From positions 372,001 to 436,000 of the forward strand of contig CAWCQQ010000002.1 of NCBI GenBank assembly GCA_963797675.1: DNA of 64,000 nucleotides, in the 5' to 3' direction. The DNA comes from DASQPR01 sp963797675. Its GTDB lineage: Bacteria; Actinomycetota; Actinomycetes; Mycobacteriales; Micromonosporaceae. How positions within the stretch are numbered: the stretch's first letter is position 1; each line of letters opens with the position of its first letter. The position numbers and the translations under genes are program-made. Below, one piece after another: positions 8,008 through 17,054 of the stretch. The notes under the pieces are model-generated. The model saw only the letters and a program-made list of their open reading frames with translations, was not told the DNA's origin and did no database searches.

Positions 8008-8460
8008 ATGAGTACGCCAACCCAATCCCGACCCATGGCCACCGGTGGCCTGCTCTTCGCCGCCACGATCATGGTGCTCGCCGGGCTGTTCCAGTTCTTT
8101 CAAGGCATCATCGGCGTTGCGAAGGACGAGATTTTCGTAACCACGCCCAACTACCTGCTCAGATTCAATACCACGACGTGGGGCTGGATCCACCTGATCC
8201 TCGGCCTCGTCATCATGGTCACCGGCTTCTTCGTCTTCACGAAGGCGCCCTGGGCCCGCGGCGTAGCCATTGTCCTGGTGGCGCTGCAGGCGTTCAGCAA
8301 CTTCTTCTTCCTGCCGTACTACCCGTTCTGGGCGTTGACCCTGGTCGCGCTCGATATCTTCATCATCTGGGCACTCACCGTCGCACCCGGCCGTGCCGGC
8401 GAGGACAGCTACGGCGCTGACGCCACCTACGCATCGACAGCGAGAACCGTTCGCAAGTAA
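8008..8460 (+). CDS. DUF7144-type four-helix membrane protein
   Basis: A 150-residue integral membrane protein with four predicted helices: about residues 11-33, 57-77, 85-105 and 108-127. Short loops join them, and a polar C-terminal tail of about 20 residues follows. Helix 1 contains FQFFQGIIGV, and the extracytoplasmic loop after it has the family-like NYLLRFNTTTWGWIHL. Actinobacterial proteins of this architecture are grouped as DUF7144; their role is unknown. The ATG at 8008 follows an excellent ribosome site (AAGGAGGGG), so it is preferred over upstream in-frame starts. A strong hairpin terminator follows the stop. Confidence 0.8.
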   Translation: MSTPTQSRPMATGGLLFAATIMVLAGLFQFFQGIIGVAKDEIFVTTPNYLLRFNTTTWGWIHLILGLVIMVTGFFVFTKAPWARGVAIVLVALQAFSNFFFLPYYPFWALTLVALDIFIIWALTVAPGRAGEDSYGADATYASTARTVRK

Positions 8461-8484
8461 CGACATAAGGATTGCCAGAACGTA

Positions 8485-8520
8485 CATCGGTGGCCACGGT
8501 CGAGACCGTGGCCACCGATG
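8485..8520 (+). terminator. Intrinsic-type hairpin terminator (17-bp perfect stem)
   Basis: A perfect 17-bp stem (8485-8501 and 8504-8520) with a 2-nt GA centre lies 24 nt after the DUF7144 stop. It is GC-rich and has no U-tract, as is usual in actinomycetes. The convergent minus-strand microgene ends at 8531, so the hairpin can serve both directions. Confidence 0.85.
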
Positions 8521-8530
8521 CGTGTCGGTT

Positions 8531-8605
8531 CTAGCGACGACGGCGGGACACACGCCTGGCGGTACGCCGAGACGTGCGCCGGGCGACTCTCCTGGATCCG
8601 AACAT
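8531..8605 (-). CDS. 24-residue arginine-rich microprotein
   Basis: A short frame encodes MFGSRRVARRTSRRTARR followed by VSRRRR and a TAG stop: 24 residues, half of them Arg. It is preceded by a near-ideal ribosome site, TTTGGAGGATCAC then ATG (GGAGG at 5 nt). It lies 35 nt downstream of the DUF6325 gene on the same strand and before the bidirectional terminator, so the two likely share a transcript. The repeated xARRTxRR pattern would form a strongly basic helix, plausibly nucleic-acid or membrane associated. The existence of the gene is inferred from the ribosome site and position. Confidence 0.6.
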   Translation of the reverse strand: MFGSRRVARRTSRRTARRVSRRRR

Positions 8606-8640
8606 GTGATCCTCCAAAGGTGATAGTTGGTTCCCCGGTG

Positions 8641-9186
8641 CTAGCGCGTGGCCGAGGCGGTCTCGAGGTCGTGGAGTTGCTTCGCCTCGTCGGCCGAGAG
8701 AAGTCCGATGCCGATGAGGTCGAGGGGGCTGATGAATCCGTCGCTGACCCGGAAGCCGCCGGCGCGCGCGATCGCGTTGCGTAGTGGAACGGCCCAGTGA
8801 TGTTCCAGCAGAAGCAGCGCCGCAGCCGAGTCATTGGGAATGTCGGCGAGAACGTCCCACGCCGCCTCGTCGCCGGACAGCACTGAGATGCCCCCCGAGG
8901 CCATCTCCGCGCCGGCCATGGCGCCTGCCTCGGCGCCCTCTTCGCCGTCGACGCCGAGACCGATGAGTGCGCCCACCTTCGAGCCCATTTCGATCGCTTC
9001 GGCTTCGGACAGGTTGCTGAGATGCTCCACTTCGATGTTGCCGTCCGCGTCCTTGTAGACCGCGAGCGAGTCGATCACCCGGACGGCATCGCTTTCGCGC
9101 AGCCGCTCCAACTCACTGATGATCTCGCCGTGGAAATTCGGTTGTTCGAAACCGAGCACGAGGAGTTGAACTGGTCCGATCGACAT
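8641..9186 (-). CDS. DUF6325/DUF1269-like protein
   Basis: A 181-residue protein starting MSIGPVQLLVLGFEQPNF. It has a ferredoxin-like N-terminal half (residues about 1-60), a Gly/Ala-rich middle (KVGALIGLGVDGEEGAEAG) typical of DUF1269/DUF6325 families, and a second alpha/beta half ending with LLSADEAKQLHDLETA, a short SHOCT-like helical tail. Family members are soluble or peripherally membrane-associated and of unknown function, often stress-related in context. The start at 9186 is chosen because AAGGAG lies 6 nt upstream; the ATG 15 nt earlier overlaps that ribosome site. Confidence 0.8.
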   Translation of the reverse strand: MSIGPVQLLVLGFEQPNFHGEIISELERLRESDAVRVIDSLAVYKDADGNIEVEHLSNLSEAEAIEMGSKVGALIGLGVDGEEGAEAGAMAGAEMASGGISVLSGDEAAWDVLADIPNDSAAALLLLEHHWAVPLRNAIARAGGFRVSDGFISPLDLIGIGLLSADEAKQLHDLETASATR

Positions 9187-9235
9187 GACGGGCTCCTTCA
9201 TGGTGTGTGACCTGCGGATATGGGCGATACGGTGT

Positions 9236-9520
9236 TCAGTCTTTGGAGTCGGGACTCGTGTCGTTGGCAGAGCTGTCCTTCAGCAGACGATCCAGCTGGA
9301 TGTCATCGAGCGCGGTCCAATCCGGCGGTGCCGTCACCTCCACGATCGGTTCGTCGGTGGGAGCCAAGGTCCGGCGGGTGATCCAGGGTTCCGGCTCGTC
9401 GATCGGAGCCTGGGCCCGGGCGGAGTCTGTCCAGCTCCGGCGGCTGAGACGGTTGGTCAGCCAGATACTGATGGCGAGCGGTAGGAACGCCACAAGGAGT
9501 GCGATCATGGCTTGCTCCAA
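9236..9520 (-). CDS. Small single-helix membrane protein, last gene of the cyd operon
   Basis: A 94-residue protein with one N-terminal membrane helix (about residues 5-22) and a hydrophilic, acidic C-terminal region expected in the cytoplasm. It starts 17 nt after the cydB stop on the same strand and so is probably co-transcribed with cydAB. The position recalls the small accessory subunit CydX, but the protein is more than twice as long and I see no CydX-specific residues. An assembly or accessory role for the bd oxidase is an inference from position only. Confidence 0.65.
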   Translation of the reverse strand: MEQAMIALLVAFLPLAISIWLTNRLSRRSWTDSARAQAPIDEPEPWITRRTLAPTDEPIVEVTAPPDWTALDDIQLDRLLKDSSANDTSPDSKD

Positions 9521-9536
9521 GGCAGTGCATTGTCGA

Positions 9537-10613
9537 TCACGGTCCTGCGTTTCGAGACGTGCCGCCCGATCCGGCGGTCCCGATCGCGGCGGTCTCCGAC
9601 GCCGATGTCGTCGGATCTTCGCCGAGGTCGCCGCGCTGGTCGAGGACGTACAGGAAGATCAGTGTCGGGATGACCGTGACCACCGCAACGATGAACCATC
9701 CGATCAGCCAGTCCATCGTTATCGAGGCGCCGGCGCCGGCTGAGATGGTCAGGCCAAATGGCAGAAGATAGGGGTACTGGGCCACAGCCCATGCCCAGAT
9801 CAGGGCGGCAACGCCGAGGGCGGCGACGACCCGTAGCCCTCGTGCCTTTCCACGCAGCGCCATCACGAAGGTGACGGCGAGCGCGAGGACGCCGACGACA
9901 AGCAGCGCGATGCTGCGGTGGACCAGGCGCTGGAACATCGTCAGCTGGTCGGCGTGGAGCGCGATGCCGGCCGCGATGCCGCAGGCGAACGCGACGACAC
10001 CGGCGACGAGCGCGCGGATCCGGAAGTAGCCGTGCAACTCGTGTACGCCCCGCCGCGCGGATTCGACCACGAGGTACGTGGCGGACAGGAATGCGCCCAT
10101 CGCCACCGCGAGCAGGCCGACCGTGATCGACACCGGATTCCACCAGCTGGTGACCGGATCGCCGCTGCCGTCCGGCGGTACGCGACCGGACATGATCGCG
10201 CCGATCGCGGTGCCGAAGAAGAACGGCGTGATGATGGCACCGAGCCCGAACAGCCACCCGGTCACCTGCCGGACACCGGCGCGGGCTGCGTCTTTACGCA
10301 GGGCGAAGTTCGCTCCACGCAGGACGATGCCGAGTGCGGCCAGCGACAGTGGTACGAACAGGGTGGTCATGATCGGGCCGAACGCGGCGCCGAAGCCGGT
10401 CCACAACAGCACGAGGATGTAGATCAACCAGACGTGGTTCGCCTCCCAGATCGGCGTAATCACCTCGTCGATCAGCCCGCGTGCACGTTGCCCTCCGGCT
10501 TTGCCACCGGCGGTCAGGTCCCAGAATCCGGCGCCGAAATCGGCGAAGCCCGACCACGCGTAGAGCGTGATGCCCAGCACGAGGATGCAGGCGACCGCTA
10601 TGTCGGCGTTCAC
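9537..10613 (-). CDS. cydB: Cytochrome bd quinol oxidase subunit II
   Basis: The 358-residue product is the CydB subunit, partner of CydA in the quinol:O2 oxidoreductase of the cytoplasmic membrane. About nine hydrophobic helices are visible, beginning with residues 4-24. CydB-typical stretches include FADFGAGFWDL near the N-terminus, EANHVWLIYILVLLWTGF (about residues 57-74) and FGTAIGAIMSG. The GTG start at 10613 overlaps the cydA stop by 4 nt, indicating translational coupling. Unlike cydA, this gene is intact. A small membrane protein gene follows 17 nt downstream. Confidence 0.92.
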   Translation of the reverse strand: MNADIAVACILVLGITLYAWSGFADFGAGFWDLTAGGKAGGQRARGLIDEVITPIWEANHVWLIYILVLLWTGFGAAFGPIMTTLFVPLSLAALGIVLRGANFALRKDAARAGVRQVTGWLFGLGAIITPFFFGTAIGAIMSGRVPPDGSGDPVTSWWNPVSITVGLLAVAMGAFLSATYLVVESARRGVHELHGYFRIRALVAGVVAFACGIAAGIALHADQLTMFQRLVHRSIALLVVGVLALAVTFVMALRGKARGLRVVAALGVAALIWAWAVAQYPYLLPFGLTISAGAGASITMDWLIGWFIVAVVTVIPTLIFLYVLDQRGDLGEDPTTSASETAAIGTAGSGGTSRNAGP

Positions 10614-12035
10614 GGGAGTGACTTTTCGGGTTCGACGTCCGCGTCCGGCAGGACTTCCGGTCGCGGTCCGTAGGGAGCGTCGTTGTCTGCGATCGCCGAG
10701 TTCTCGGTACGCCATCGCCGGGTCATCGCCCGCAGCACCGTGATCGTACCGGCGGCCAGGATGGCGTACAGGATGATCACGATGGTGAGGCTGACCGGCA
10801 CGCCGCTGGAGGTTGTAACAGCGTCGGAGGTTTTGGCGACGTTGTAGACGATCCACGGTTGGCGGCCGACTTCGGTGGCCACCCAGCCGGCTTCGATGGC
10901 GATGTAGGACAGCACCCCGGCGGCCGCGGCGACCCACAGGAATACGCGCAGATGCGGAACGTCGCGACGTTTCCAGTAGGCGATGACGTACCAGACGACC
11001 ATGATGAGCAGCAGCGTGGCGATCAGGACCATGATGTCGAACGCCCAGTGCACGAGCGTGACGTTCGAGGCCCGATCGCCCGGCGGTACGGCGGCCAGGC
11101 CCTCCACGACGGTGCTGCGGCTGCCGCCAGCTAGGTAGGAGTCCAAGCCCGGGATCTTCAGCCCACCGCGGACCGTGTCGTTCGCCGGATTGTAGAAGCC
11201 GAACAGGTACTCGGTCTGATCCGATCCGGACTGCGTCACCACCTCCATCGCGGCGAACTTCGCGGGCTGGTTCTGGTACACCCAGCGGGCGATGCTGTCG
11301 CCGACGACGAACTGCAGCGGTGTGGCGATCGCGCCGATCGTGAACGGGATCAGGATCCCGAGGCGGTGATAGCGATCGCGGCGGCCCTTCAGCCAGCCGA
11401 CCACGTAGACCGAGGCGACCATGAACGACGCCGCCATGTACGCGGCGAGCAGGAAATGGGTCAGCTCCAGTGGCAGCGCCTTGTTGAACATGGCGGCCTT
11501 AGCGGGTTGACGTTGGTCGGCAGCCCGTTGGCGCCCATCGTGAATCCGGCCGGCGAGTTCATCCACGAGTTCGCCGAGATGATGGAGAGCGCTCCGATGA
11601 TGGCCACGAACGGGATCGGCATGCCCAGCCAGAAATGCGTCCACGGCTTGAGGCGCCGCCAGCCGTAGATGTAGATCGCGACCAGCATTGCCTCGAGGAA
11701 GAACGCGATCCCTTCGATCGCGAACGGCAGCCCGAAGACGTCGCCGAACACCTTCGTGAAGCCCGGCCAGAGCAGGCCCATCTCGAACGACAGCACGGTG
11801 CCGGTGACCGCGCCGACCGCGAACGTCAGTCCGGCAACATGCGACCAGCGTCGAGCCAGCGTCATCGCTGCCTTGTCATGATGGCGGAGCCCTTTGTAGT
11901 TGGCGACCAGCATGATCGTCGGCAGAACCACACCCAGCGGTACGAGCAGGATGTGGAACGCCAGCGTGAACGCCATCTGCGATCGGGCCGGCGTGAGCTG
12001 GATCGGCTCGGCGCCAGGATGATCCAGTGATTCAT
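10610..12035 (-). CDS. cydA: Cytochrome bd quinol oxidase subunit I (two frame breaks)
   Basis: CydA carries the haems and quinol site of cytochrome bd. Recognisable parts are the N-terminal QMAFTLAFHILLVPLGVV with a haem-ligand His, the long periplasmic Q-loop region, and the diagnostic GRQPWIVYN motif. The reading frame is interrupted twice. After MNHWIILAP (start at 12035) the frame changes near 12012, resuming as IQLTPARSQMA. After ANGLPTNVNP it changes near 11502, resuming as KAAMFNKALPLEL. Each time the family sequence continues perfectly, so single-base errors are likelier than decay. GAGGTG lies upstream of the 12035 start. The GMC oxidoreductase stop is 12 nt upstream; cydB overlaps downstream. 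Confidence 0.88.
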
Positions 12036-12047
12036 GGCCGGGTCACC

Positions 12048-13671
12048 TCACCGAGCTGTCGGGAGTGCGCCGCCCACCGCTGCCGGTGCACCGAGACGCT
12101 GCAGAAGGTGGTCGCCGACGCGCAGCGCGTTGGCCATGGCGGTCAGCGCCGGGTTCACCGCCCCGATGCTGGGGAAGATCGACGTGTCGACGACGTAGAG
12201 GTTGTCGACCTCATGCGCCCGGCAGTCCGAGTTCAGGACGGATGTCTCGGATCGTTGCCGAACCGGACCGTGCCGGCCTGGTGCGCCACGCCGGCCACCG
12301 GAATGTCGGTCTTCATGTACGCGAACCGGTGCACCAGATGGCCCGGGTGCATGCCCAGTGTCCTTGAGCATCGACTTCAACTGCCGTGATACAGGCGGTC
12401 CGAGGCGGTCGGGTTGCTCGGCTTGTACGCTCAGATGGATGTTGGCGTCCTTGTCGAGGGTGACCCGGTTGTCCGGCGTCGGCAGATCCTCGGTGGACAG
12501 CCAGAAGTCGACCGCGTGGCTCGCGACGTCACCGAGCACCCACTCCGGTGCGAACTTCGTCTCCAGCGGCTTCTCGCCGCGGAACATCTCCGCCTGGGAC
12601 TTGCCGATCATCTGGATGTTGCCCATCGGGTAGTCGAAGTCGGGGCCGGAGAAGTAGAAGTCGTTGACGCCGAGGGTCTTCTGGAACACGGTCGGATTCG
12701 GCTCCTTGGACAGCGCCAGCACGGCCTGGCTGTCATGGAACATGTAGTTGCGCCCGACTTGGTCGGAGCCGTTGGCGAGGCCCGGTCGGGTGCTTGTCGG
12801 TGGCGGAGCGCAGCAGCAGCTTCGCAGTGTTCGCGGCGCCGGCCGAGACGACGACGATGTCGCCCGAGTACCGTTCCTCGTGGCCTTCGTGCTCGACCAC
12901 GACCTGGGTGACCGCCGTGCCGGCCGGGTTGGTCTCCAGACGTGACCGCCATCGCGTCGGTCAGCAGCGTGACGTTCGGGTACTCCAGCGCCGGCCGTAC
13001 GCCGACGCACCTCCGCGTCCGACTTCGCGTGCACCAGGCACGGGAAGCCGTCGCAGCGTACCGCACCGGACGCAGGCGCTGAACGGCATGTTCGCCTCGT
13101 TGAGCATGACGCCGCACGGCGCGTGGAACGGGTGATATCCGGCGGTGGCCAGGTCGTCGGACGAGCTTCTGGATGCGCGGTTCGTGCGATGACCGGCGGG
13201 TACGGGTACGGCGCGCTCGACGGCGGTTCGGTCGGGTCCTCGCCACGGGCGCCGTGCACCTGGTACATCTGCTCGGCGGCCGTGTAGTACGGCTCCATGT
13301 CCGTCGTACGAGATCGGCCACGCCGGTGAGATCGCCGTCGTGGTGCTTCAGATCTCGCCGAAGTCCTTCTCGCGCAGGCGATAGAGGGCCGCGCCGTAGA
13401 GCTTCGTCGCGCCGCCGACGAAGTAGTGGATCTGCGGCTGGAACGGCTTGCCCTTGCTCGTCGTACCAGGTGTCCGGCGAGATGTAGCGGTTGTCGACGA
13501 AGACGTCCGTGGTCGACCAGTTCTGCGGCTCGCGCGGCAGCCATCCGCCGCGTTCGAGCAGCAGGATCCGCTTGCCGGACGGGGCGAGGTGCCGGGCGAG
13601 CGTGCCGCCGCCGGCGCCGGTGCCGATGATGATGACGTCATAGGCACCGTTCGGTGCGTGGCGCTGTCCAT
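12048..13671 (-). CDS. GMC-family FAD oxidoreductase (several frame breaks)
   Basis: A glucose-methanol-choline oxidoreductase using FAD to oxidise an alcohol or sugar. The N-terminal ADP-binding fold (YDVIIIGTGAGGGTLARHL) and following LLLERGG are clear, as are the family's HYFVGGATKLYGAAL stretch and the C-terminal signature DNLYVVDTSIFPS...NPALTAMANALR, which carries the active-site region. The ~541-codon span is split over all three frames by at least five single-base shifts (for example near 13645, 13350, 13180, 12960 and 12370). The ATG at 13671 overlaps the GH15 stop as TGATG. The donor is unknown; its place between GH15/Zwf and cytochrome bd suggests sugar-derived electrons passed to the respiratory chain. 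Confidence 0.8.
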
Positions 13672-15612
13672 CAGATGCCCTCCATGAACTCGGCAAGGAT
13701 GATCCGACCGGCCGCCTCGATCAGCGCCAGGTGGGAGAACGCTTGCGGGAAGTTGCCGAGATGGCGGGCGGCGTCCGCGTCGAACTCCTCGGCGTACAGG
13801 CCGAGGGGTGACGCGATGCGCAGCAGCCGCTCCATCATGTCGCGGGCCCGACCGATCTCGCCGACGATCGCGAGCGCGGAGACCAGCCAGAACGAGCAGA
13901 TGACGAACGTGCCCTCCTTGCCGCTCATGCCGTCGTCGGTCTCTCCGGTGCGGTAGCGCAGCACGAAGCCTTCGTCGGTCAGGTCTTCGGCGATGGCGTT
14001 GACGGTGTTGCGCAGCCGCTCGTCGTTCGGCGGCAGGAAGCCCAGAACGGCGGCGAGCAGCGTGGAGGCGTCCAGCGCATCGGTGTCGTAGTGCTGGCGC
14101 AGTACGCCCTTGTCGCTGACACCGTGGGCGAGGATGTCCGCCTTGATCTCATCGGCGGTCGTCGCGCCAGCGTCGTCGACTGCTCCGGTTCGCCGCGGAT
14201 CTCGGCGAGCATGGACGCGCGGTCGAGCGCCACCCAGCACATCAACTTCGACGACACGTAGTGTTGCGGCGCTCCGCGCGCCTCCCAGATGCCCTGGTCC
14301 GGGCTTCGCCACACCTTCGTGGCGCCTTCCGCCTGGGAAACCACGATCGGCCACAGCCGCCGCGGCAGCCGCTCGCTGTGCCGGGTGTGCAGCAGGATCG
14401 AGTCGAGTACGGCGCCGAACACATCGTTCTGCTTCTGGTTGAATGCGCCGTTGCCGATCCGGACCGGGTGCGCGCCCTCGTAGCCGGAGAGTTCGTCCCG
14501 GGTCGTCTCGGTCAGATCGCGCCGGCCGTCGATGCCGTACATGATCTGGAGCGAGCCGTCCTCGGTCGGTTCGACGTCGGCGACGAACTGCATGAAATCG
14601 TCGGCCTCCCAGTCCAGCAGCAGGTAGTGCAGCGCCCGCAGGGTGAACGTCGAATCGCGCATCCAGGTGTACCGGTAGTCCCAGTTGCGCTCGCCGCCCG
14701 GCGTCTCCGGTAACGACGTGGTCAGCGCCGCCACGGTCGCGCCGGTCGGCATGTAGGTCAGGCCCTTGATGGTCAGCGCCGAGCGCTGGAGCGGCTCGCG
14801 CCACCGGTGATCCGGCATCCGGGAGTTGGCCAGCCAGTTGCGCCAGTATTCGGCGGTGGTCGCGATCCGAGCGTGCGCATCCTCGATATCGCGGCGGCAC
14901 GGCGAGCTCGTCAGCCCAGGACAGCGCGCAGTACGCCCGTTCGCCTTGGCTGCAGCACGTGCCGAGCGCGCAGGCGGTTGCCCTCCACGCCGACCGCGAG
15001 ATCGGAACTCAGCCGGACCGTCACGCCGGCGCCGGTGGCGTCCGCGACGTGCCGGTCTCGGCGTGGATCGTCCACTCGGCCGGCGTCCGGCCGTAGTCGA
15101 ATACCGGCTCGCAGATCAGCTCCAGCTCGACCGTGCCCGGAGATGCATTCGACCGTGCGGACCAGCATGTGGTCGGCGTCGGCGTCGGCGGGCGGGCGGG
15201 TGTGCGGCGTGACCACGTCCTCGGCCGGCGCCGGGCCCATGGTCAGCGCGTCCCGGACGATCATCCAGCCGGTGCGCGTCCGCCAGGTCGTCTCCATCAC
15301 GTTCGTACCCGGGAGGTAGTGCCGCGATACCGGGTGGACGATGCCGTACGGGCCGAGCCGGAAACTGCCCGACTCGCGGTCGACCAGACTGCCGAAGATG
15401 CTGGGCGAGTCGAATGCGGGTACGCACAGCCAGTCGACCGATCCGTCCGGCGCGACCAGCGCGCCGGTGTGGCAGTCGGACAGGAAGGCGTAGTCTGGCG
15501 ATCGGCGTGAACGGCGAGGGCACCGTGGCACGGTCGGTCTTCGTGCCGACGCCGGATCGGCCAGCTTGGCGATGCTCTGATCGGCGCGCGGCCGGTTGAT
15601 GGTCGAGGTCAT
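13671..15612 (-). CDS. Glycoside hydrolase family 15 (glucoamylase/trehalase-like), broken frame
   Basis: A cytoplasmic GH15 enzyme, acting on alpha-linked glucosides such as trehalose or maltodextrin. An N-terminal beta-sandwich begins with DYAFLSDCHTGALV and GSVDWLCVPAFDSPSIFGSL. The (alpha/alpha)6 catalytic domain carries the family hallmark GGERNWDYRYTWMRDS and, later, GLYAEEFD and HLGNFPQAFSHLALI. Length (~647 codons) is normal. Frame shifts occur near 15525, 15120-15060, 14900 and 14165; conserved sequence resumes after each. Cytoplasmic GH15 relatives in actinomycetes include trehalases, a plausible source of glucose for Zwf. The ATG at 15612 lies at the end of zwf. No signal peptide is seen. 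Confidence 0.85.
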
Positions 15613-17054
15613 GACTTCCACCCACGGTTGGCGCCAGCCGCCGACGTCGGCGAGCAGCGTGTCGCCCGCCTCCGGCCCCCACGATCCCGGGCTTGTACGG
15701 ATGAACCGGCGGCGGCGCGTCCAGCAGCGGCTGCATGATCCGCCAGGTCTCGCTCGACGCCGTCCTGCCGGGTGAACCGGGTGCTGTCGCCGATCAGCGC
15801 GGCGTGCAGCAGCACCTCGTACGGGGTCGCGCCTTCGCCGCCCTCCTGGGCGAACTGCATCTCCAGGTCGATCCGCTCCGGCTCGGACTTCGCCGGCCCG
15901 CTTGGCCTGCAGGTCGAACCGGATGCCGGTGGTCGGGTCGAGCATGATGGCGAGCTGGTTGGCCTCCGGATGTCGTGCTCGCCGGACATGCGCAGACCCA
16001 GCCGCGGCGGCTCCTTGAAGACCAGCCGGAACTCGGTCTGCGTGGTCGGCAGGCACTTGCCGGTGCGGATGAAGAACGGGACGCCGGACCAGCGCCAGTT
16101 GTCGATCTCCAGGCGCAGCGCCACGTACGTCTCGGTGGTCGAGTCGGGCGCGACGCCCTTGATGGCGCGGTAGCCGTCGTACTGGCCGCGCACGTAGCTG
16201 GCCGGGTCGGCGGCGAGAACGGCCTTCCAGAGCGCGTCCTTGGTGTTGTTGAGCGTGCTCGGGTCGCGTCCGGCCGGCGGTTCCATCGCGCCGGCGGCGA
16301 CCACCTGCATCAGATGGTTGACCACCACGTCGCGCAGCGCGCCGACCGGATCGTAGAAGTGTCCGCGGTCATCGACGCCGAAGCTCTCGGCCATCGTGAT
16401 CTGTACGCACTCGACGTAGTTGCGATTCCACACCGGCTCCAGCATCGTGTTCGCGAACCGGAAGTAGAGCAGCTCCTCCATGCCCATCTTGCCGAGGAAG
16501 TGATCGATGCGGTACAGCTGCGACTCGTCGATGTAGTGGTGCAGTTGCTCGGCGAGCGCGGTGGCGGACGAGGCGTCGTGACCGAACGGCTTCTCCACCA
16601 CGATCCGGCCGGTCTTGGTCAGGCCCGCCTCGGTGAGCTTCTCCACCACGGTTCCGAACAGGAACGGCGGGATCTCGAGGTAGAAGACCGGCATGGTGGA
16701 TCCCTTGATCCCGGCCGCCAGCGCCCGGTAGGTCTTGTCGTCGCCGAAGTCGCCGGCGACGTACGCCAGCCGGTCGGCGAAGCGCGCGAAGATCGCGTCG
16801 TCGACCTTCTCGCCGGTGCCCTCGATGCATTCGAGGGCGTGCTTGCGCAGCTTCTCCACGCTCCAGTCGTCGACGGCCACGCCGACGATCGGGCAGTCCA
16901 GCAGGCCGCGTTTCTCCAGCCGGTACAGCGAGCGGAACGTCATCACCTTCGCCAGGTCGCCGGTGATGCCGAAGATGACCAGGACGTCGGCCGTACCGAC
17001 CGCTCCGCCCGTTTTGGTGGCATCGGCTGTTGTCGTGGTTACTGTCATGGTCAC
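15609..17054 (-). CDS. zwf: Glucose-6-phosphate 1-dehydrogenase (broken near the 3' end)
   Basis: The enzyme oxidises glucose-6-phosphate to 6-phosphogluconolactone with NAD(P)+, the first step of the oxidative pentose phosphate pathway. The N-terminal coenzyme motif VIFGITGDLAK, EKPFGHD and the active-site RIDHFLGKMGMEE (catalytic His) are intact over the first ~360 residues. After LGLRMSGEHD (near 15975) the frame shifts repeatedly (also near 15900, 15745 and 15685), while family sequence such as NQLAIMLDPTTGI, MQPLLDAPPPVHPY and PGSWGPEAGDTLL continues in other frames. The GTG at 17054 overlaps the upstream stop; ATG 17048 with AAGGACGAG upstream is an equally good start. Confidence 0.9.
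   Translation of the reverse strand: MTMTVTTTTADATKTGGAVGTADVLVIFGITGDLAKVMTFRSLYRLEKRGLLDCPIVGVAVDDWSVEKLRKHALECIEGTGEKVDDAIFARFADRLAYVAGDFGDDKTYRALAAGIKGSTMPVFYLEIPPFLFGTVVEKLTEAGLTKTGRIVVEKPFGHDASSATALAEQLHHYIDESQLYRIDHFLGKMGMEELLYFRFANTMLEPVWNRNYVECVQITMAESFGVDDRGHFYDPVGALRDVVVNHLMQVVAAGAMEPPAGRDPSTLNNTKDALWKAVLAADPASYVRGQYDGYRAIKGVAPDSTTETYVALRLEIDNWRWSGVPFFIRTGKCLPTTQTEFRLVFKEPPRLGLRMSGEHDIRRPTSSPSCSTRPPASGSTCRPSGPAKSEPERIDLEMQFAQEGGEGATPYEVLLHAALIGDSTRFTRQDGVERDLADHAAAAGRAAAGSSVQARDRGGRRRATRCSPTSAAGANRGWKS

Noticed and set aside
14911..16056. Zwf-GH15 fusion
   Set aside because: The open frame joins pieces of both only because of single-base shifts; GH15 has its own ATG at 15612.
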